A stretch of DNA of 64,000 nucleotides from positions 62,001 through 126,000 of the forward strand of contig NZ_JABTEL010000007.1 of the NCBI RefSeq assembly GCF_013285155.1, written 5' to 3'. Of the stretch, positions 35,301 to 43,800 are shown in pieces. Position 1 is the first letter of the stretch. Each line of letters begins with the position of its first letter. The DNA comes from Winogradskyella undariae. Lineage in GTDB: Bacteria; Bacteroidota; Bacteroidia; Flavobacteriales; Flavobacteriaceae. The notes under the pieces are model-generated. The model was not told the origin of the DNA. It was given only the letters and a program-made list of their open reading frames with translations, and made no database searches. The position numbers were made by a program, and so were the translations under genes.

Positions 35301-35386
35301 CTTCAAGTAATACAGTAAGAGGATTTGATTTTGGAAATTACCCAACCGTAAAATCGGTTAGTTTTAGTCTAAATGCGAAGTTTTAA
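32306..35386 (+). CDS. Second SusC/RagA-type TonB-dependent transporter
   Basis: 1026 residues; a start ten codons later (MKLMPLL) would also give a good signal peptide ending ALNAQ. The carboxypeptidase-regulatory-like domain (VTGTVISQPDGRPLPGANILV to DFDGNYTIEV), TonB segment (LSEIVVVGYGARRKSDVTG), plug (DPLIVVDGFV, SATAIYGSRGSNGVVLV) and barrel with terminal Phe (FSLNAKF) are complete. It differs from the first SusC over its full length, so the cargo probably differs in size or composition. It is controlled by operator O3 and followed by its SusD. Confidence 0.95.
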   Translation: MQKQLKFFKMKLMPLLVFILFGLALNAQQTVTGTVISQPDGRPLPGANILVKGTATGATTDFDGNYTIEVQNSSAILIFSYIGFTPKEVTVGNKAVIDITLIEDSSQLSEIVVVGYGARRKSDVTGSVSSVKADELTAFPVLDAEQALQGRAAGVVVQSNNGGEPGAPIKINIRGNTSINASSDPLIVVDGFVGANMPQAGDIESLQVLKDASATAIYGSRGSNGVVLVTTKKGRSGKMVIEINSTYAVQSTANRLDLLNANDFADYQNQVRENVALTTGDPSTPYVQGDYDTDWQDLIYRSGNTANHQISFSGGSDKINFYASGTYFQQDGIIVNSGYERVSLLSNIDAQLTDKLKVGLNLTGGSSKKSGVTTQSDGSVTVGGDDVVSLAMRFAPDKGVYNPDGTFSTNDKIGDKVDNPYAVATQRDDDTEIDNFRANFYANYDIIEGLTFKTTFGLSSQNTFRGIYMPRTLEVTAGGGTDGRAIMTEDKTESLLSENYLTYKKEIGKGELTLLAGYSYQKTTNKGFYSEGTGTISDSFSYYGLWTATNLLNGGSGDIYVNETEIQSQFGRVNYDYDDKYLLTATVRRDGASNFAENEKYAIFPSAALGWKVSNEDFMKNYDNISSLKLRASYGVTGNPSIGAYESLASLASIYASSNGLTVPAITPYQNANPNLKWESSYQSNFGLDVALFNSKVSMSFDYYNIDTKDVLMFDNSIPWYFGNYNDEIITNVGEINNTGFEFSVNTRNIITDDFSWTTDLVFSRNKNTVEKLIFGADYFGDGAPSYFSVDNNYILREGEEVGLFYGYEYAGVYQGGAVPTGTATLPDGVAGDPLFLDLDGNGDVTNDDRKIIGNPNPDYTWGITNSFTYKNFDLNIFFQGSQGGDIFNMTNVQLNNGDSNTTYEYYNNAWTPENTNTNQPRVGNNSSREISSRFVEDGSYIRLKNIAIGYSFSSDMIEKLGLSNLRFTVSAQNLLTITDYSGLDPEVNYYGASGDNNTSSNTVRGFDFGNYPTVKSVSFSLNAKF

Positions 35387-35428
35387 TTATTGGAGAAGGA
35401 AAACAATTTAAATTAAAAAGAAAAAATT

Positions 35429-36955
35429 ATGAATACATATAAAATTATATTGTTATTGATGGGATTGTCAATAATGGGATGCTCAGACTTAGAAGAAGAA
35501 CCGGTTGGTTTATTGTCTCCGGATGGATTCTTCTCTACTGTAGATGATTTACAATTAGCTATAGATGGTTCACTAACTCACGCTATAAACGAAGAGATAT
35601 GGGGAAGAAAACTTTCTGTGTCATTAATGTTACGTTCAGATATGGTGAAGCTTCAATCTTCTCAAACGTATAGAGTAGAGATGGATATGCATAATATTAC
35701 GGGTGAAAATGAAATGGTTTACGATCCATGGACAAGAATTTGGTTAGGTATAAGTGCAGCAAATACAGCTATTGCTGGTGCTGAAAGTGTATCAGCAGAT
35801 GATGATATTAAAAATCCTGTTGTGGCTCAAGCTTATTTTGCAAGAGCATTTTATTACTTTCATTTGGTAAGATTATTTGGAGATATTCCTTATTTCGATC
35901 GTCCAGCTGGTGAGGAAGCAGATTTTTCTGTTGGCCTAACTGCTGAAGAAGAAGTGTATGATAATATCATTGCAGATTTAGAATTTGCTAAAACTTGGTT
36001 GCCAGAAACAGTAATATCAAGATCTGTACCATCTAAAGCAGCAGCAAGCTCGTATTTAGCATTGGTTTATTTAACAAGAGCAGGAACTAACGATATGGCT
36101 TATTTTCAATTAGCATTTGATGAAGCTAAGGAAGTAATAGATAATAGCGGAACTTATGTTCTAGGTTTAGATCCAGATTTTCAAGCTTTATTTGATGCTA
36201 ATAGAATTGATGCTTCTATAGAGCCAATTTTTGCATTAGATTATAATGCTAACGAAGCAGCAGATAATTCTTATGACCAAATAGCACCTATGTCTGGCGT
36301 TAGAGGTGATGATAATGAAGAGGGTTGGTCTGTTGTAGCTCCTACTATGGCTGTTTATGATTCTTTTGAGCCTGGAGACTATAGAAGAGATGTTAGCTTT
36401 CAAACAAAAGCTACAATCGGAGGTGTACCGGTAGATTATACAGAATTTACTATAAGTGGGCATGAGCATGCTGCAAACGTTCCATATATTGCAAAATACA
36501 CACGTTACCCTGGTGAATATGCTAAAGGAAATAAAAGAGCGACAAGTCATAATTATTCTATGATGCGTTATGCAGAGGTATTATTAATTGCAGCAGAAGC
36601 TGGAGTTGAAATAGGAAACCCTTTAGCATTAACTTATCTCAATGAGGTTAGAGGTAGAGCTAGAAATGGTGGTCAATCTACTTCAGGTGGTTATGATGAA
36701 GCTACTTTCCCTTCATCTACAATTCCTATGGATCTTAGTAATATTACCGTTGCAGATGTTTTAGAAGAACGTAGAATAGAACTTGCTTTTGAAGGTAAAA
36801 GATGGTACGATATTAAGAGAAGAGATTTAGGAAATCAAGTATTTAGTGCTTCTGGTTATGAAGGTGCTAAACCTGATTTTAATCCTAGTGTAGATTATGA
36901 TACTCCAATACCGCAAGATGAAATAAACAGAAATCCTAATCTTGCAGGATTATAA
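35429..36955 (+). CDS. Second SusD/RagB-type glycan-binding lipoprotein
   Basis: 508 residues, lipobox SIMGCSDLEEE. SusD-family blocks are present: SPDGFFSTVDDLQLAIDGS, AQAYFARAFYYFHLVRLFGDIPYF, YSMMRYAEVLLIAAEA and LEERRIELAFEGKRWYDIKRRDLG. It is the surface lid of the SusC 43 bp upstream. The operon ends at a strong terminator. Confidence 0.95.
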   Translation: MNTYKIILLLMGLSIMGCSDLEEEPVGLLSPDGFFSTVDDLQLAIDGSLTHAINEEIWGRKLSVSLMLRSDMVKLQSSQTYRVEMDMHNITGENEMVYDPWTRIWLGISAANTAIAGAESVSADDDIKNPVVAQAYFARAFYYFHLVRLFGDIPYFDRPAGEEADFSVGLTAEEEVYDNIIADLEFAKTWLPETVISRSVPSKAAASSYLALVYLTRAGTNDMAYFQLAFDEAKEVIDNSGTYVLGLDPDFQALFDANRIDASIEPIFALDYNANEAADNSYDQIAPMSGVRGDDNEEGWSVVAPTMAVYDSFEPGDYRRDVSFQTKATIGGVPVDYTEFTISGHEHAANVPYIAKYTRYPGEYAKGNKRATSHNYSMMRYAEVLLIAAEAGVEIGNPLALTYLNEVRGRARNGGQSTSGGYDEATFPSSTIPMDLSNITVADVLEERRIELAFEGKRWYDIKRRDLGNQVFSASGYEGAKPDFNPSVDYDTPIPQDEINRNPNLAGL

Positions 36956-36982
36956 TAGTCGTAAAGATTAATTAAATTGATT

Positions 36983-37028
36983 ACTGTCCTTGTGTTTATT
37001 TGATATAAATACAAGGACAGTTTTTTTA
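36983..37028 (+). terminator. Terminator of the second SusCD operon
   Basis: ACTGTCCTTGT (36983-36993) pairs with ACAAGGACAGT (37011-37021), followed by TTTTTTT. Confidence 0.88.
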
Positions 37029-37201
37029 TTGCAATTGAGTTAACTATAGTATTTTACTACGCCAAAGTAAGTATAATAGAGCTTTAATGTTATAGTGTAT
37101 GCGCTTCCTGTCAGATAACCAGTTAGTTGTTTATACAGCTAGTATGTACAATATGGAGTTATTATTTGTAAGCTGTAAGTTGATTGATTTTTGAGTAGAA
37201 G

Positions 37202-38269
37202 TTAATCAACCAAACACTTTAAAACTTTTACAGTTCGTTTAGATTTAATAAAAGCAATATAATAGAGACCTGAATTTAAATCTGAAACATCTAATTTATA
37301 TTTTTTAAGCCGATTTTCAGTAGAGATAGTCTTTCCTTCAGAAGTGTACAAAGTAATAGCATCATAATCGTCAGCTTTAGCATTTTTAAAAGTTACGATA
37401 TGTTTTGAAGGATTTGGAGAGAGTACAATTTCTTCAGCTCTAGTTTTAATTTCAGATATTGATAACGGACCAATCTCTTCGATACTAAAATTAGCAAAGC
37501 GTACAATTTCATCCTTTAAATCTTCACTATTATTTAGACTTCTGTAAACGCCCCATTTTGGTCGCGCAAACGTAGCTCCATCTTGCCATGTATCCATGGT
37601 TTCATTTGTGTAACTTAATATTGAATCACCATTAGACACACGATCAATATTAATGCTATAACTACCTTCGTTTCCAAAAGAAATAATTTCGGTTACTTCT
37701 ACCCAATTTCCTCTTAGTAAATCGAGATCAGCAGTTTGGATTGTGCTTTGATTATTAGTAGCAGTATATCGTAATTCTATACGATCTGGGTTTGCTTTGC
37801 GAAGCGTTAATGTTATCATTGGTATTGATTCATAAGGTCCTCCTACTGCTTTAATTTGATGAATATGTGTAAAACTTGAAGAAACCTGAAAATCACTAGG
37901 TAATTTAAACTTCCATTTATATTCAACAGTTTCACCCTCTGTAGCTTTTAAATTATTAGGTGATGAGTTGTAAGTCTTAATCTCTACACGTTGTCTATCA
38001 AAATTTTGACAACGGTCATTATCAGGTGTTTTATGAGAAATAAATTGAAAGACATTGGTGTTTAATTCCGTGTCAAAAACTTCATCTATATGACGACCAA
38101 AATCTGTATGAATACAATCTGGAACCTCTACAGCATTATATCCAGGAGCTAAAACAGCGTTAATATCTTCGTAAGTGTTTCCTGCTCCGTTTGCATTTAA
38201 AATGGTTTGAGAGTTTCCTAATAAAGTCCCAAAAAAGGTAATGTTTAAAATTAAAAATGTTTTTTTCAT
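37202..38269 (-). CDS. Secreted polysaccharide-lyase-like jelly-roll protein with T9SS sorting domain
   Basis: 355 residues from MKKTFLILN (signal peptide ending LLGNSQ); a longer TTG frame would run through operator O5 and is unlikely. Residues 75-265 look like a concanavalin-type jelly roll: DRQRVEIKTYNSS, VEYKWKFKLP, FTHIHQIKAVGG, IELRYTATNN, RGNWVEVTEIISFGNEG and RPKWGVYRSLN recall heparin lyase I- or glucuronan lyase-like folds. Family placement is uncertain. Residues 275-355 are a T9SS type A sorting domain (VLSPNPSKHIVTFKNA to GLYYIAFIKSKRTVKVLKCLVD), so it is exported across the outer membrane. Operator O5 puts it in the alginate regulon. Confidence 0.65.
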   Translation of the reverse strand: MKKTFLILNITFFGTLLGNSQTILNANGAGNTYEDINAVLAPGYNAVEVPDCIHTDFGRHIDEVFDTELNTNVFQFISHKTPDNDRCQNFDRQRVEIKTYNSSPNNLKATEGETVEYKWKFKLPSDFQVSSSFTHIHQIKAVGGPYESIPMITLTLRKANPDRIELRYTATNNQSTIQTADLDLLRGNWVEVTEIISFGNEGSYSINIDRVSNGDSILSYTNETMDTWQDGATFARPKWGVYRSLNNSEDLKDEIVRFANFSIEEIGPLSISEIKTRAEEIVLSPNPSKHIVTFKNAKADDYDAITLYTSEGKTISTENRLKKYKLDVSDLNSGLYYIAFIKSKRTVKVLKCLVD

Positions 38270-38281
38270 AATCCTGAGTAA

Positions 38282-38307
38282 TTGGTTAACCAATTTTGAT
38301 TAACTAA
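38282..38307 (-). promoter_or_regulatory. Alginate operator O5 (lyase-like gene)
   Basis: TTGGTTAACCAA (38282-38293) is perfect and TTGATTAACTAA (38296-38307) a degenerate second copy, with a 14-bp period. The perfect copy ends only 13 bp before the minus-strand ATG at 38269. No clear -7 box is visible, unlike at O1-O4. It shares the 469-bp gap 38270-38738 with O4. Confidence 0.6.
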
Positions 38308-38631
38308 GATAGTGTTATTTAACCTGAATTAGAATAACCAAAGGCAAAATTATCAGGACTAAGAGTTGATGATTTTGTATTAATACAATGTATTTTTTAT
38401 GCTTTTATATATTCACTTTATTGATTAGCATTTTTTTAAACGAAAAAGTGATGGTTGAGTGTGTTTTATGTGTTTAAAAATTAGCTATTTAAGTGTTGTT
38501 TTTGTTGAATTTATAGTTTTGGAAACAAGAGTTCTGAATTATGAATTTCTGTATTTACTGATGTAAATATGAATATAAATTAATTTTTTATATAATTTAT
38601 TAATTATAATGTTTTTACTGATTTTTTTGAT

Positions 38632-38661
38632 TATATTTGGTAAACCAGATTGGTAAACCAA
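38632..38661 (+). promoter_or_regulatory. Alginate operator O4 with -7 box (T9SS protein promoter)
   Basis: Perfect -7 box TATATTTG (38632-38639) overlaps TTGGTAAACCAG (38637-38648), and TTGGTAAACCAA follows at 38650-38661; the period is again 13 bp. Confidence 0.75.
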
Positions 38662-38738
38662 TTTTAATACGATTAAAACTCTATATAATACGTAGTTAGA
38701 ATTGTGTAAAATGAATAATAACTAAAAAAACAACAATT

Positions 38739-39941
38739 ATGAAACAACAACTACTCTTTGCGTTACTTTTTGTAACAGCTATTGGATTTTCTCAAACATT
38801 TGACAATATTCCAACAGGAACCGGCTATTACATTAATAAATTAATTGTAAGTCCAAATGGATCAGATTTAACAAATGAATTAATTGAGGTTAGAGGTCCA
38901 GCTAATGAAATTATTCCTGAAGATTTATGGTTACTGGTAATTGATGGTGATGGAAACGCTAGCAATTATGGAAAAGTAACTCAAGAAATTCAATTAGGAG
39001 ATGGTACAAGAACATTTGGTGCTAATGGCATTTTTGCTATTGTTTGTAATTATACAGATGAAGATACAGCTGTCGTTACAACAAGTCCTTATGCTTCTTT
39101 AATGGATTCAGATGCTAGTGTTCTTACTATTGAGTTAACAGGGAATGATGTTACAGGTGGTAGTTCTAGTAATGTTTCTACACAAACACCAGATATAGGT
39201 TATAATGGTAATTTTGCAGATGCTTCTGGTTCTTATATGTTAATTCAAGGAGAAGATCCAGATGGTGTGGCTATTGACGGTCCTGAAGCTGGAGATGGTC
39301 TAGCTTTCGATGGTGTTATAGATTCTGTAGGTCCACACACTTCATGGATTTTATATGATTCAGTGGCTTATTTAGATGATGATATAGAAAACGATTTTCC
39401 AGAAAGAGGTTATGCTCAAATTGTTTTCGCTCAAGATATGGCAACTAATGGAGTAAATCAAACTGCAACTACAAGTGCTACTATGATTGATTTTCCAGGA
39501 TCAGATCCACATGTTATTATAAGACAAGGAACAAATACAGGTTTTACAACTAATGATTGGGCAATTGGTGATACAAGCGGAGATTCACCTGATTGGGAAT
39601 TGGATCAAGATGATACATTACCTATGGCTTTTAGAGAATGGGCAGGTATTAATACCGTTTATGGTGCATTAAATCCTACAGCAAACACTTTGTCAACTGA
39701 AAGTTTTGAATTAAATAGTTTTAGTATTTATCCTAATCCAGCAGATGTAACTATAACAATTACATCATTAGATCAAACAATTGATTCTGTTGAGTTATTT
39801 AATGTGCTTGGAAGAAGTGTATTACAAACTTCAGTTTTAACTAATGATACTGTAAATGTATCTGATTTAGCTTCAGGGATTTATTTACTTAAAATAAAAT
39901 CTGGAATTAATTCAGTAACTAAAAGAATTATTATTGAGTAG
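38739..39941 (+). CDS. Uncharacterised T9SS-secreted protein of the alginate regulon
   Basis: 400 residues with a Sec signal peptide ending AIGFSQ. The main part (20-310) is acidic, rich in Asp, Thr and Gly; its first 100 residues (INKLIVSPNGSDLTNELIEVRG, LWLLVIDGDG, GIFAIVCNY) resemble a lamin-tail-like beta-sandwich. No lyase motif is seen. Residues 325-400 form a T9SS type A sorting domain (FELNSFSIYPNPADVTITI, GIYLLKIKSG, KRIIIE), so it leaves the cell or is anchored outside. It has its own operator-bearing promoter (O4) and strong terminator. Surface adhesion or glycan binding are guesses. Confidence 0.75.
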   Translation: MKQQLLFALLFVTAIGFSQTFDNIPTGTGYYINKLIVSPNGSDLTNELIEVRGPANEIIPEDLWLLVIDGDGNASNYGKVTQEIQLGDGTRTFGANGIFAIVCNYTDEDTAVVTTSPYASLMDSDASVLTIELTGNDVTGGSSSNVSTQTPDIGYNGNFADASGSYMLIQGEDPDGVAIDGPEAGDGLAFDGVIDSVGPHTSWILYDSVAYLDDDIENDFPERGYAQIVFAQDMATNGVNQTATTSATMIDFPGSDPHVIIRQGTNTGFTTNDWAIGDTSGDSPDWELDQDDTLPMAFREWAGINTVYGALNPTANTLSTESFELNSFSIYPNPADVTITITSLDQTIDSVELFNVLGRSVLQTSVLTNDTVNVSDLASGIYLLKIKSGINSVTKRIIIE

Positions 39942-39962
39942 TGTTTTTAATTTTTAGCAATG

Positions 39963-39996
39963 AAGGGCAACTTAATTTTTAAGTTGCCCTTTTCTT
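39963..39996 (+). terminator. Terminator of the T9SS protein gene
   Basis: AAGGGCAACTTAA (39963-39975) pairs with TTAAGTTGCCCTT (39979-39991), then a T-rich tail. The rest of the 446-bp gap, 39997-40311, holds no frame, operator or repeat I can recognise. Confidence 0.88.
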
Positions 39997-40311
39997 TTTA
40001 AATTGAACTCTGAATTTAAGGCCTATTAGTTATAAATGATGAGAACCGAGTGCAGAGTATCTAAGAAGTATCAACGGGAGAATCTTCAAGAGTCTATATA
40101 ATATTAAAACTTGTTTACTTACTAGAGTAACTTTGCAATTGTAGATTAATGCTTTCTCAGGAATGAATATGAGGATAAGGTTTGGTTTCTTTTTTAGCTA
40201 TACTATTATGTTTTTAAAAATACAGACGAATGACTTCTTCTTTTTTTTATTATGATTAACTAAATCGCAATATGTATTTATAATTAAGAATGGAAGATAG
40301 AATGTCAATAA

Positions 40312-40348
40312 AAAAAAGCTAAACAATATTATATTGCTTAGCTTTTTT
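40312..40348 (-). terminator. Terminator of the second PL6 gene
   Basis: AAAAAAGCTAA pairs with TTAGCTTTTTT, with inner CAATAT/ATATTG. On the minus strand the stem is followed by a long T run. It lies about 40 bp past the PL6 stop. Confidence 0.85.
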
Positions 40349-40387
40349 ATAGTTGGTTTTAAACCCTTTAAAAAATTTGTGTTTATT

Positions 40388-42778
40388 TTATTGTTGAATA
40401 AGACCTATCAGTTCTTTGTCATTATTTTCCTTAAGTAATGGCGATTTCTTTCCTGGGATATAATTTTCTTTATCGTCCCATTTAGGATTTTTATAAATCA
40501 GATCTTCTTCTTTGGCTCCCTTAGTCACTTTAGGGTAGCCATTATCATCGAATAAACAATTAGATATAATATTCTTAAAACCTTTAATATTAACAGGCGT
40601 TTCTGATTTATAACTATTAATAAAAACTGAATTTTTAATCGTTACTTCGTTAATACCATTTGTAATAAGAGATCTTCCTTTTTCTTCATTAGCAACTCTA
40701 TCAAATACACTATTTGTAATTGTTAGTATACCTCCTTCAGCATTTACATCTAATACGTTTCTAGTATAATTTACAGCAAATTCTTCAATATCTTTAAATA
40801 TACAATTGTCAACTACAATTTCTAAAGCGCTGTACCTTCCATAGTCATCATTTTTATAAGATGAAAGATTTAAACCTCTATAACTATTTATAAATTTAGA
40901 GTTTTTGAAAGTTAAATTACGAGCTAAAGTCCCTTCATAAGCTTTATAAATACTTCCTCCATTTTGAGTTGTGAAGTTTTGAAACGTACAATTTTCTGCA
41001 TTAAGTGCATATGCTTCAGATTCTAATTTGTCTGGTGATACTATAGCGTATTTAGGTGGGCTGCTATGAGTGGCATCAAAAGTTATATTTTTTAATACAA
41101 GAGATACGCCTTCATTAATACGGATAAAGTAATTAAAAGGCTTTTCGATATCACCTTGCATTTTAAAAACAGAGCGACCTTCACTTGCTCCAAGTACCGT
41201 AATGTTTTTGTTCACTTTAAGGCTTTTATTAAATTCATAAATCCCAGGTTTTAAAGTAATAACATCACCATCTTTCGCTCTACTAAATACTTTAGATAAG
41301 GTGCCAATTCCGGGGTCTGCAATTAAGTCTCCGGCTTTAGTGACTGGAGCTACGATATTTGGTTTCCAACCAGGACCAGTTCTAGCTTTTAAAGCCATTG
41401 GAATGTTAGTATTGTTTAAGTTAAATGCTCCTGCAACATAAGATTCTCTTGTGGTATCTGTAATATCTTTATTAGGGCTTTTATTTGTACTACTTACACT
41501 TGTAAGTATTGGGTTATTTTCTGTTGGCATAGGTAAAGACTTTAAGAGAGTCCAATCTATACTTGCTTTTGTAAAGTATTGAGGGTTTACCATAGCCTCA
41601 CTATCTACAATATTTCCAGAGAATGTAATGCCATCAACAGTATCAACATATTCTGCTATTTTTCCACCGTTGGTATTGGTAATAAGATTATTTGCAAAAA
41701 CAGTATTAATTGGTGCTAGGCTTAATTCTTCATTTTTACCGCCTCCAAACGTCATGGGGCCACAGTTAATAATAGTGTTGTTTTGTATGTCGACATTTTT
41801 AACTTGGTTATAACGGTTTAATGGAGAGTTTGGTACACCATTCATAATAACAATTGGTCCTCTAAAATCATCCCCAGTTAAACCAATTAATAAATTATTT
41901 CTTACAATATGACCTTCGTTTATAATTCTAATTCCTCCTGTTTTAGATACGTTATTTCCTAAAAAAACATTGTTTTCTACAAGCGCATTATTACCATGTC
42001 TAAGGGTTAGCGTTCCCTTGCTTTCAATAAAAAGGTTGTTTCTAAAAATATTATCTCCAGATTTGTTAGAGATAATTTCTATTTCACCATCACATTGTTT
42101 AAATGTATTGCTCTCAATGATGGTTTTTGAAGATTTCATAGAGTTATCACTTGTGCCAATTCTAATCGTTTCTCCTCCATTTTCTCCCAAGTCTGGTCGA
42201 GTCCCAAAATAATTATGATCTATTTGGTGGTTGTTTTCAGTATGCTCTTCTCCTTTTAGCCAAACAACCACCGTTGTTCCTGCAGAAGTTTTACCTGTAA
42301 AGTTGTTGTGATCTACGCGGTTATTTTTACCCCAAAGATCTACCCAGTGATTTTTTATGCCATCAGCGACATCAAAATAAGAGATAGTAGAATTTGTAAA
42401 CCTGCAATTATTAGCAAATTCCTTAGAGTTTTTTCTAAATTGTACAACGTGTTTAGAGGTTGAGTTTCCATCTTTAAACCAAAGTCCACTTACAATAACG
42501 TGGCTACCATAAATACTTAAACTAGAATCGCCCGATAAAATAACTTCACCAGGGGTTTCAGCTTTAATAATTATAGGGTTTTCTTTAGTTCCATTACCAT
42601 GGGCTAAAAGGTTTGCGTCTTTCCATTCACCGTTTTTTAATACAATAGTTCCGCCGTTAGAGATTTTTGAAATTGCGGTATTATATTCTGTGAGATTTGA
42701 AACTGTAATATCTTGCGCTTTTGTAGAGTTTAAGATAAAAAAAGCGCTAATAAAAAGTAGTAGATGTGTTGTTTTCAT
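40388..42778 (-). CDS. Second PL6 alginate lyase (two beta-helix domains)
   Basis: 796 residues with a Sec signal peptide ending NSTKAQ and no lipobox, so periplasmic or released, unlike the lipoprotein PL6 in the operon. The catalytic pair is Lys-175 in VVVWLKGEEH and Arg-260 in LTLRHGNN; GGETIRIGTSDNS and CDGEIEIISNKS give the calcium-site acids. The C-terminal half (about 470-796) is a second beta-helix with sequence of the same pattern. No operator like O1-O5 is visible upstream, so it may be controlled differently from the rest of the locus. It is transcribed alone. Confidence 0.92.
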   Translation of the reverse strand: MKTTHLLLFISAFFILNSTKAQDITVSNLTEYNTAISKISNGGTIVLKNGEWKDANLLAHGNGTKENPIIIKAETPGEVILSGDSSLSIYGSHVIVSGLWFKDGNSTSKHVVQFRKNSKEFANNCRFTNSTISYFDVADGIKNHWVDLWGKNNRVDHNNFTGKTSAGTTVVVWLKGEEHTENNHQIDHNYFGTRPDLGENGGETIRIGTSDNSMKSSKTIIESNTFKQCDGEIEIISNKSGDNIFRNNLFIESKGTLTLRHGNNALVENNVFLGNNVSKTGGIRIINEGHIVRNNLLIGLTGDDFRGPIVIMNGVPNSPLNRYNQVKNVDIQNNTIINCGPMTFGGGKNEELSLAPINTVFANNLITNTNGGKIAEYVDTVDGITFSGNIVDSEAMVNPQYFTKASIDWTLLKSLPMPTENNPILTSVSSTNKSPNKDITDTTRESYVAGAFNLNNTNIPMALKARTGPGWKPNIVAPVTKAGDLIADPGIGTLSKVFSRAKDGDVITLKPGIYEFNKSLKVNKNITVLGASEGRSVFKMQGDIEKPFNYFIRINEGVSLVLKNITFDATHSSPPKYAIVSPDKLESEAYALNAENCTFQNFTTQNGGSIYKAYEGTLARNLTFKNSKFINSYRGLNLSSYKNDDYGRYSALEIVVDNCIFKDIEEFAVNYTRNVLDVNAEGGILTITNSVFDRVANEEKGRSLITNGINEVTIKNSVFINSYKSETPVNIKGFKNIISNCLFDDNGYPKVTKGAKEEDLIYKNPKWDDKENYIPGKKSPLLKENNDKELIGLIQQ

Positions 42779-42984
42779 TTGTTAAATTAGTTCAGTATTT
42801 CTATAACATAAAAATAAGCAAAAACAGTTCTATTTTTTAATTATAGCACTAAAAATCAGTAATAATTACGTTGTTTTTCTAATTAAATTTTATGATTTAT
42901 TATGTAAATTGCTTCATCTTAAAATAACAGCTAAATTATTAAGCTTAAAATCCTAAATAAATTCTGAAAAAGGCAATACAATAC

Positions 42985-43797
42985 ATGGTTATCAGTGCTT
43001 TGGCTTTCACATTTTTAAATGTGTTTGTAAAGACCTTAAATGATTTTAGCGTTTATCAAATTGTGTTTTTTAGATCACTAGGATCATTATTTTTTACGTT
43101 TCCATATTTATTGAAAAATAAAATTTCAATCTTAGGAAATAAAAGAGGTTTGTTAGTTTTACGAAGCATTTTTGGACTCATTTCTATGACTTTATTTTTT
43201 CTGTCTATAAAATATATAGCCATGGGAACAGCAGTTTCAATTCGGTATATAGCCCCGATTTTTGCTGCGTTTTTTGCCTTGTTTTTTTTGAAGGAAAAAG
43301 TAAGACCTATGCAATGGTTATTCTTCGGAATTGCTTTTTTAGGCGTCCTTATTTTGAAGGGATTTGATAGTGAAATGCAAGTTGAAGGTGTTGTTTATGC
43401 TTTAATATCTGCCTTGTTTTCTGGCTTGATTTTTATAACAATCAGAAAAATTGGGAGTAATGATCATCCTGTAGTAGTTGTCAATTATTTTATGGTAATA
43501 TCTACTGTAATTGGCGGATTTTTAACGATTAACAGTTGGGTTACTCCAGTTGGGATTGAATGGTTAATATTAATGAGTTTGGGTGTTTTTGGGTATTTTG
43601 CTCAGTTATATATGACCAAAGCCATGCAAGTAGGAGAAACTAATCAGGTCGCTCCTTTAAAATATCTCGAAGTTATTTTTACCATGATAATCGGTTTAGT
43701 ATGGTTTGGTGAAACTTATACGATGTGGAGTTTATTAGGGATTTTACTCATTGTATTTGGTTTAACATTGAATGTTCTTACTAAGAAAAAAGCTTAA
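42985..43797 (+). CDS. EamA/DMT-family transporter
   Basis: 270 residues with ten hydrophobic helices and two EamA repeats; LNVFVKTLNDFSVYQIVFFRS and IAMGTAVSIRYIAPIFAAFFALFFLKEKV (first repeat) and EVIFTMIIGLVWFGETYT (second) are typical. The family exports amino acids, nucleotides or sugars; the substrate here is unknown. The ATG used lies inside helix 1, while seven codons upstream (CTG AAA AAG GCA ATA CAA TAC ATG) would give the usual family N-terminus MKKAIQYM. Translation from that CTG, or from ATT before it, is possible. Confidence 0.82.
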   Translation: MVISALAFTFLNVFVKTLNDFSVYQIVFFRSLGSLFFTFPYLLKNKISILGNKRGLLVLRSIFGLISMTLFFLSIKYIAMGTAVSIRYIAPIFAAFFALFFLKEKVRPMQWLFFGIAFLGVLILKGFDSEMQVEGVVYALISALFSGLIFITIRKIGSNDHPVVVVNYFMVISTVIGGFLTINSWVTPVGIEWLILMSLGVFGYFAQLYMTKAMQVGETNQVAPLKYLEVIFTMIIGLVWFGETYTMWSLLGILLIVFGLTLNVLTKKKA

Positions 43798-43800
43798 TAT

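Noticed and set aside
38270-38293. A longer TTG-started form of the lyase-like protein
   Set aside because: The extra residues are coded by operator O5 itself and precede a clean signal peptide starting at the ATG at 38269.
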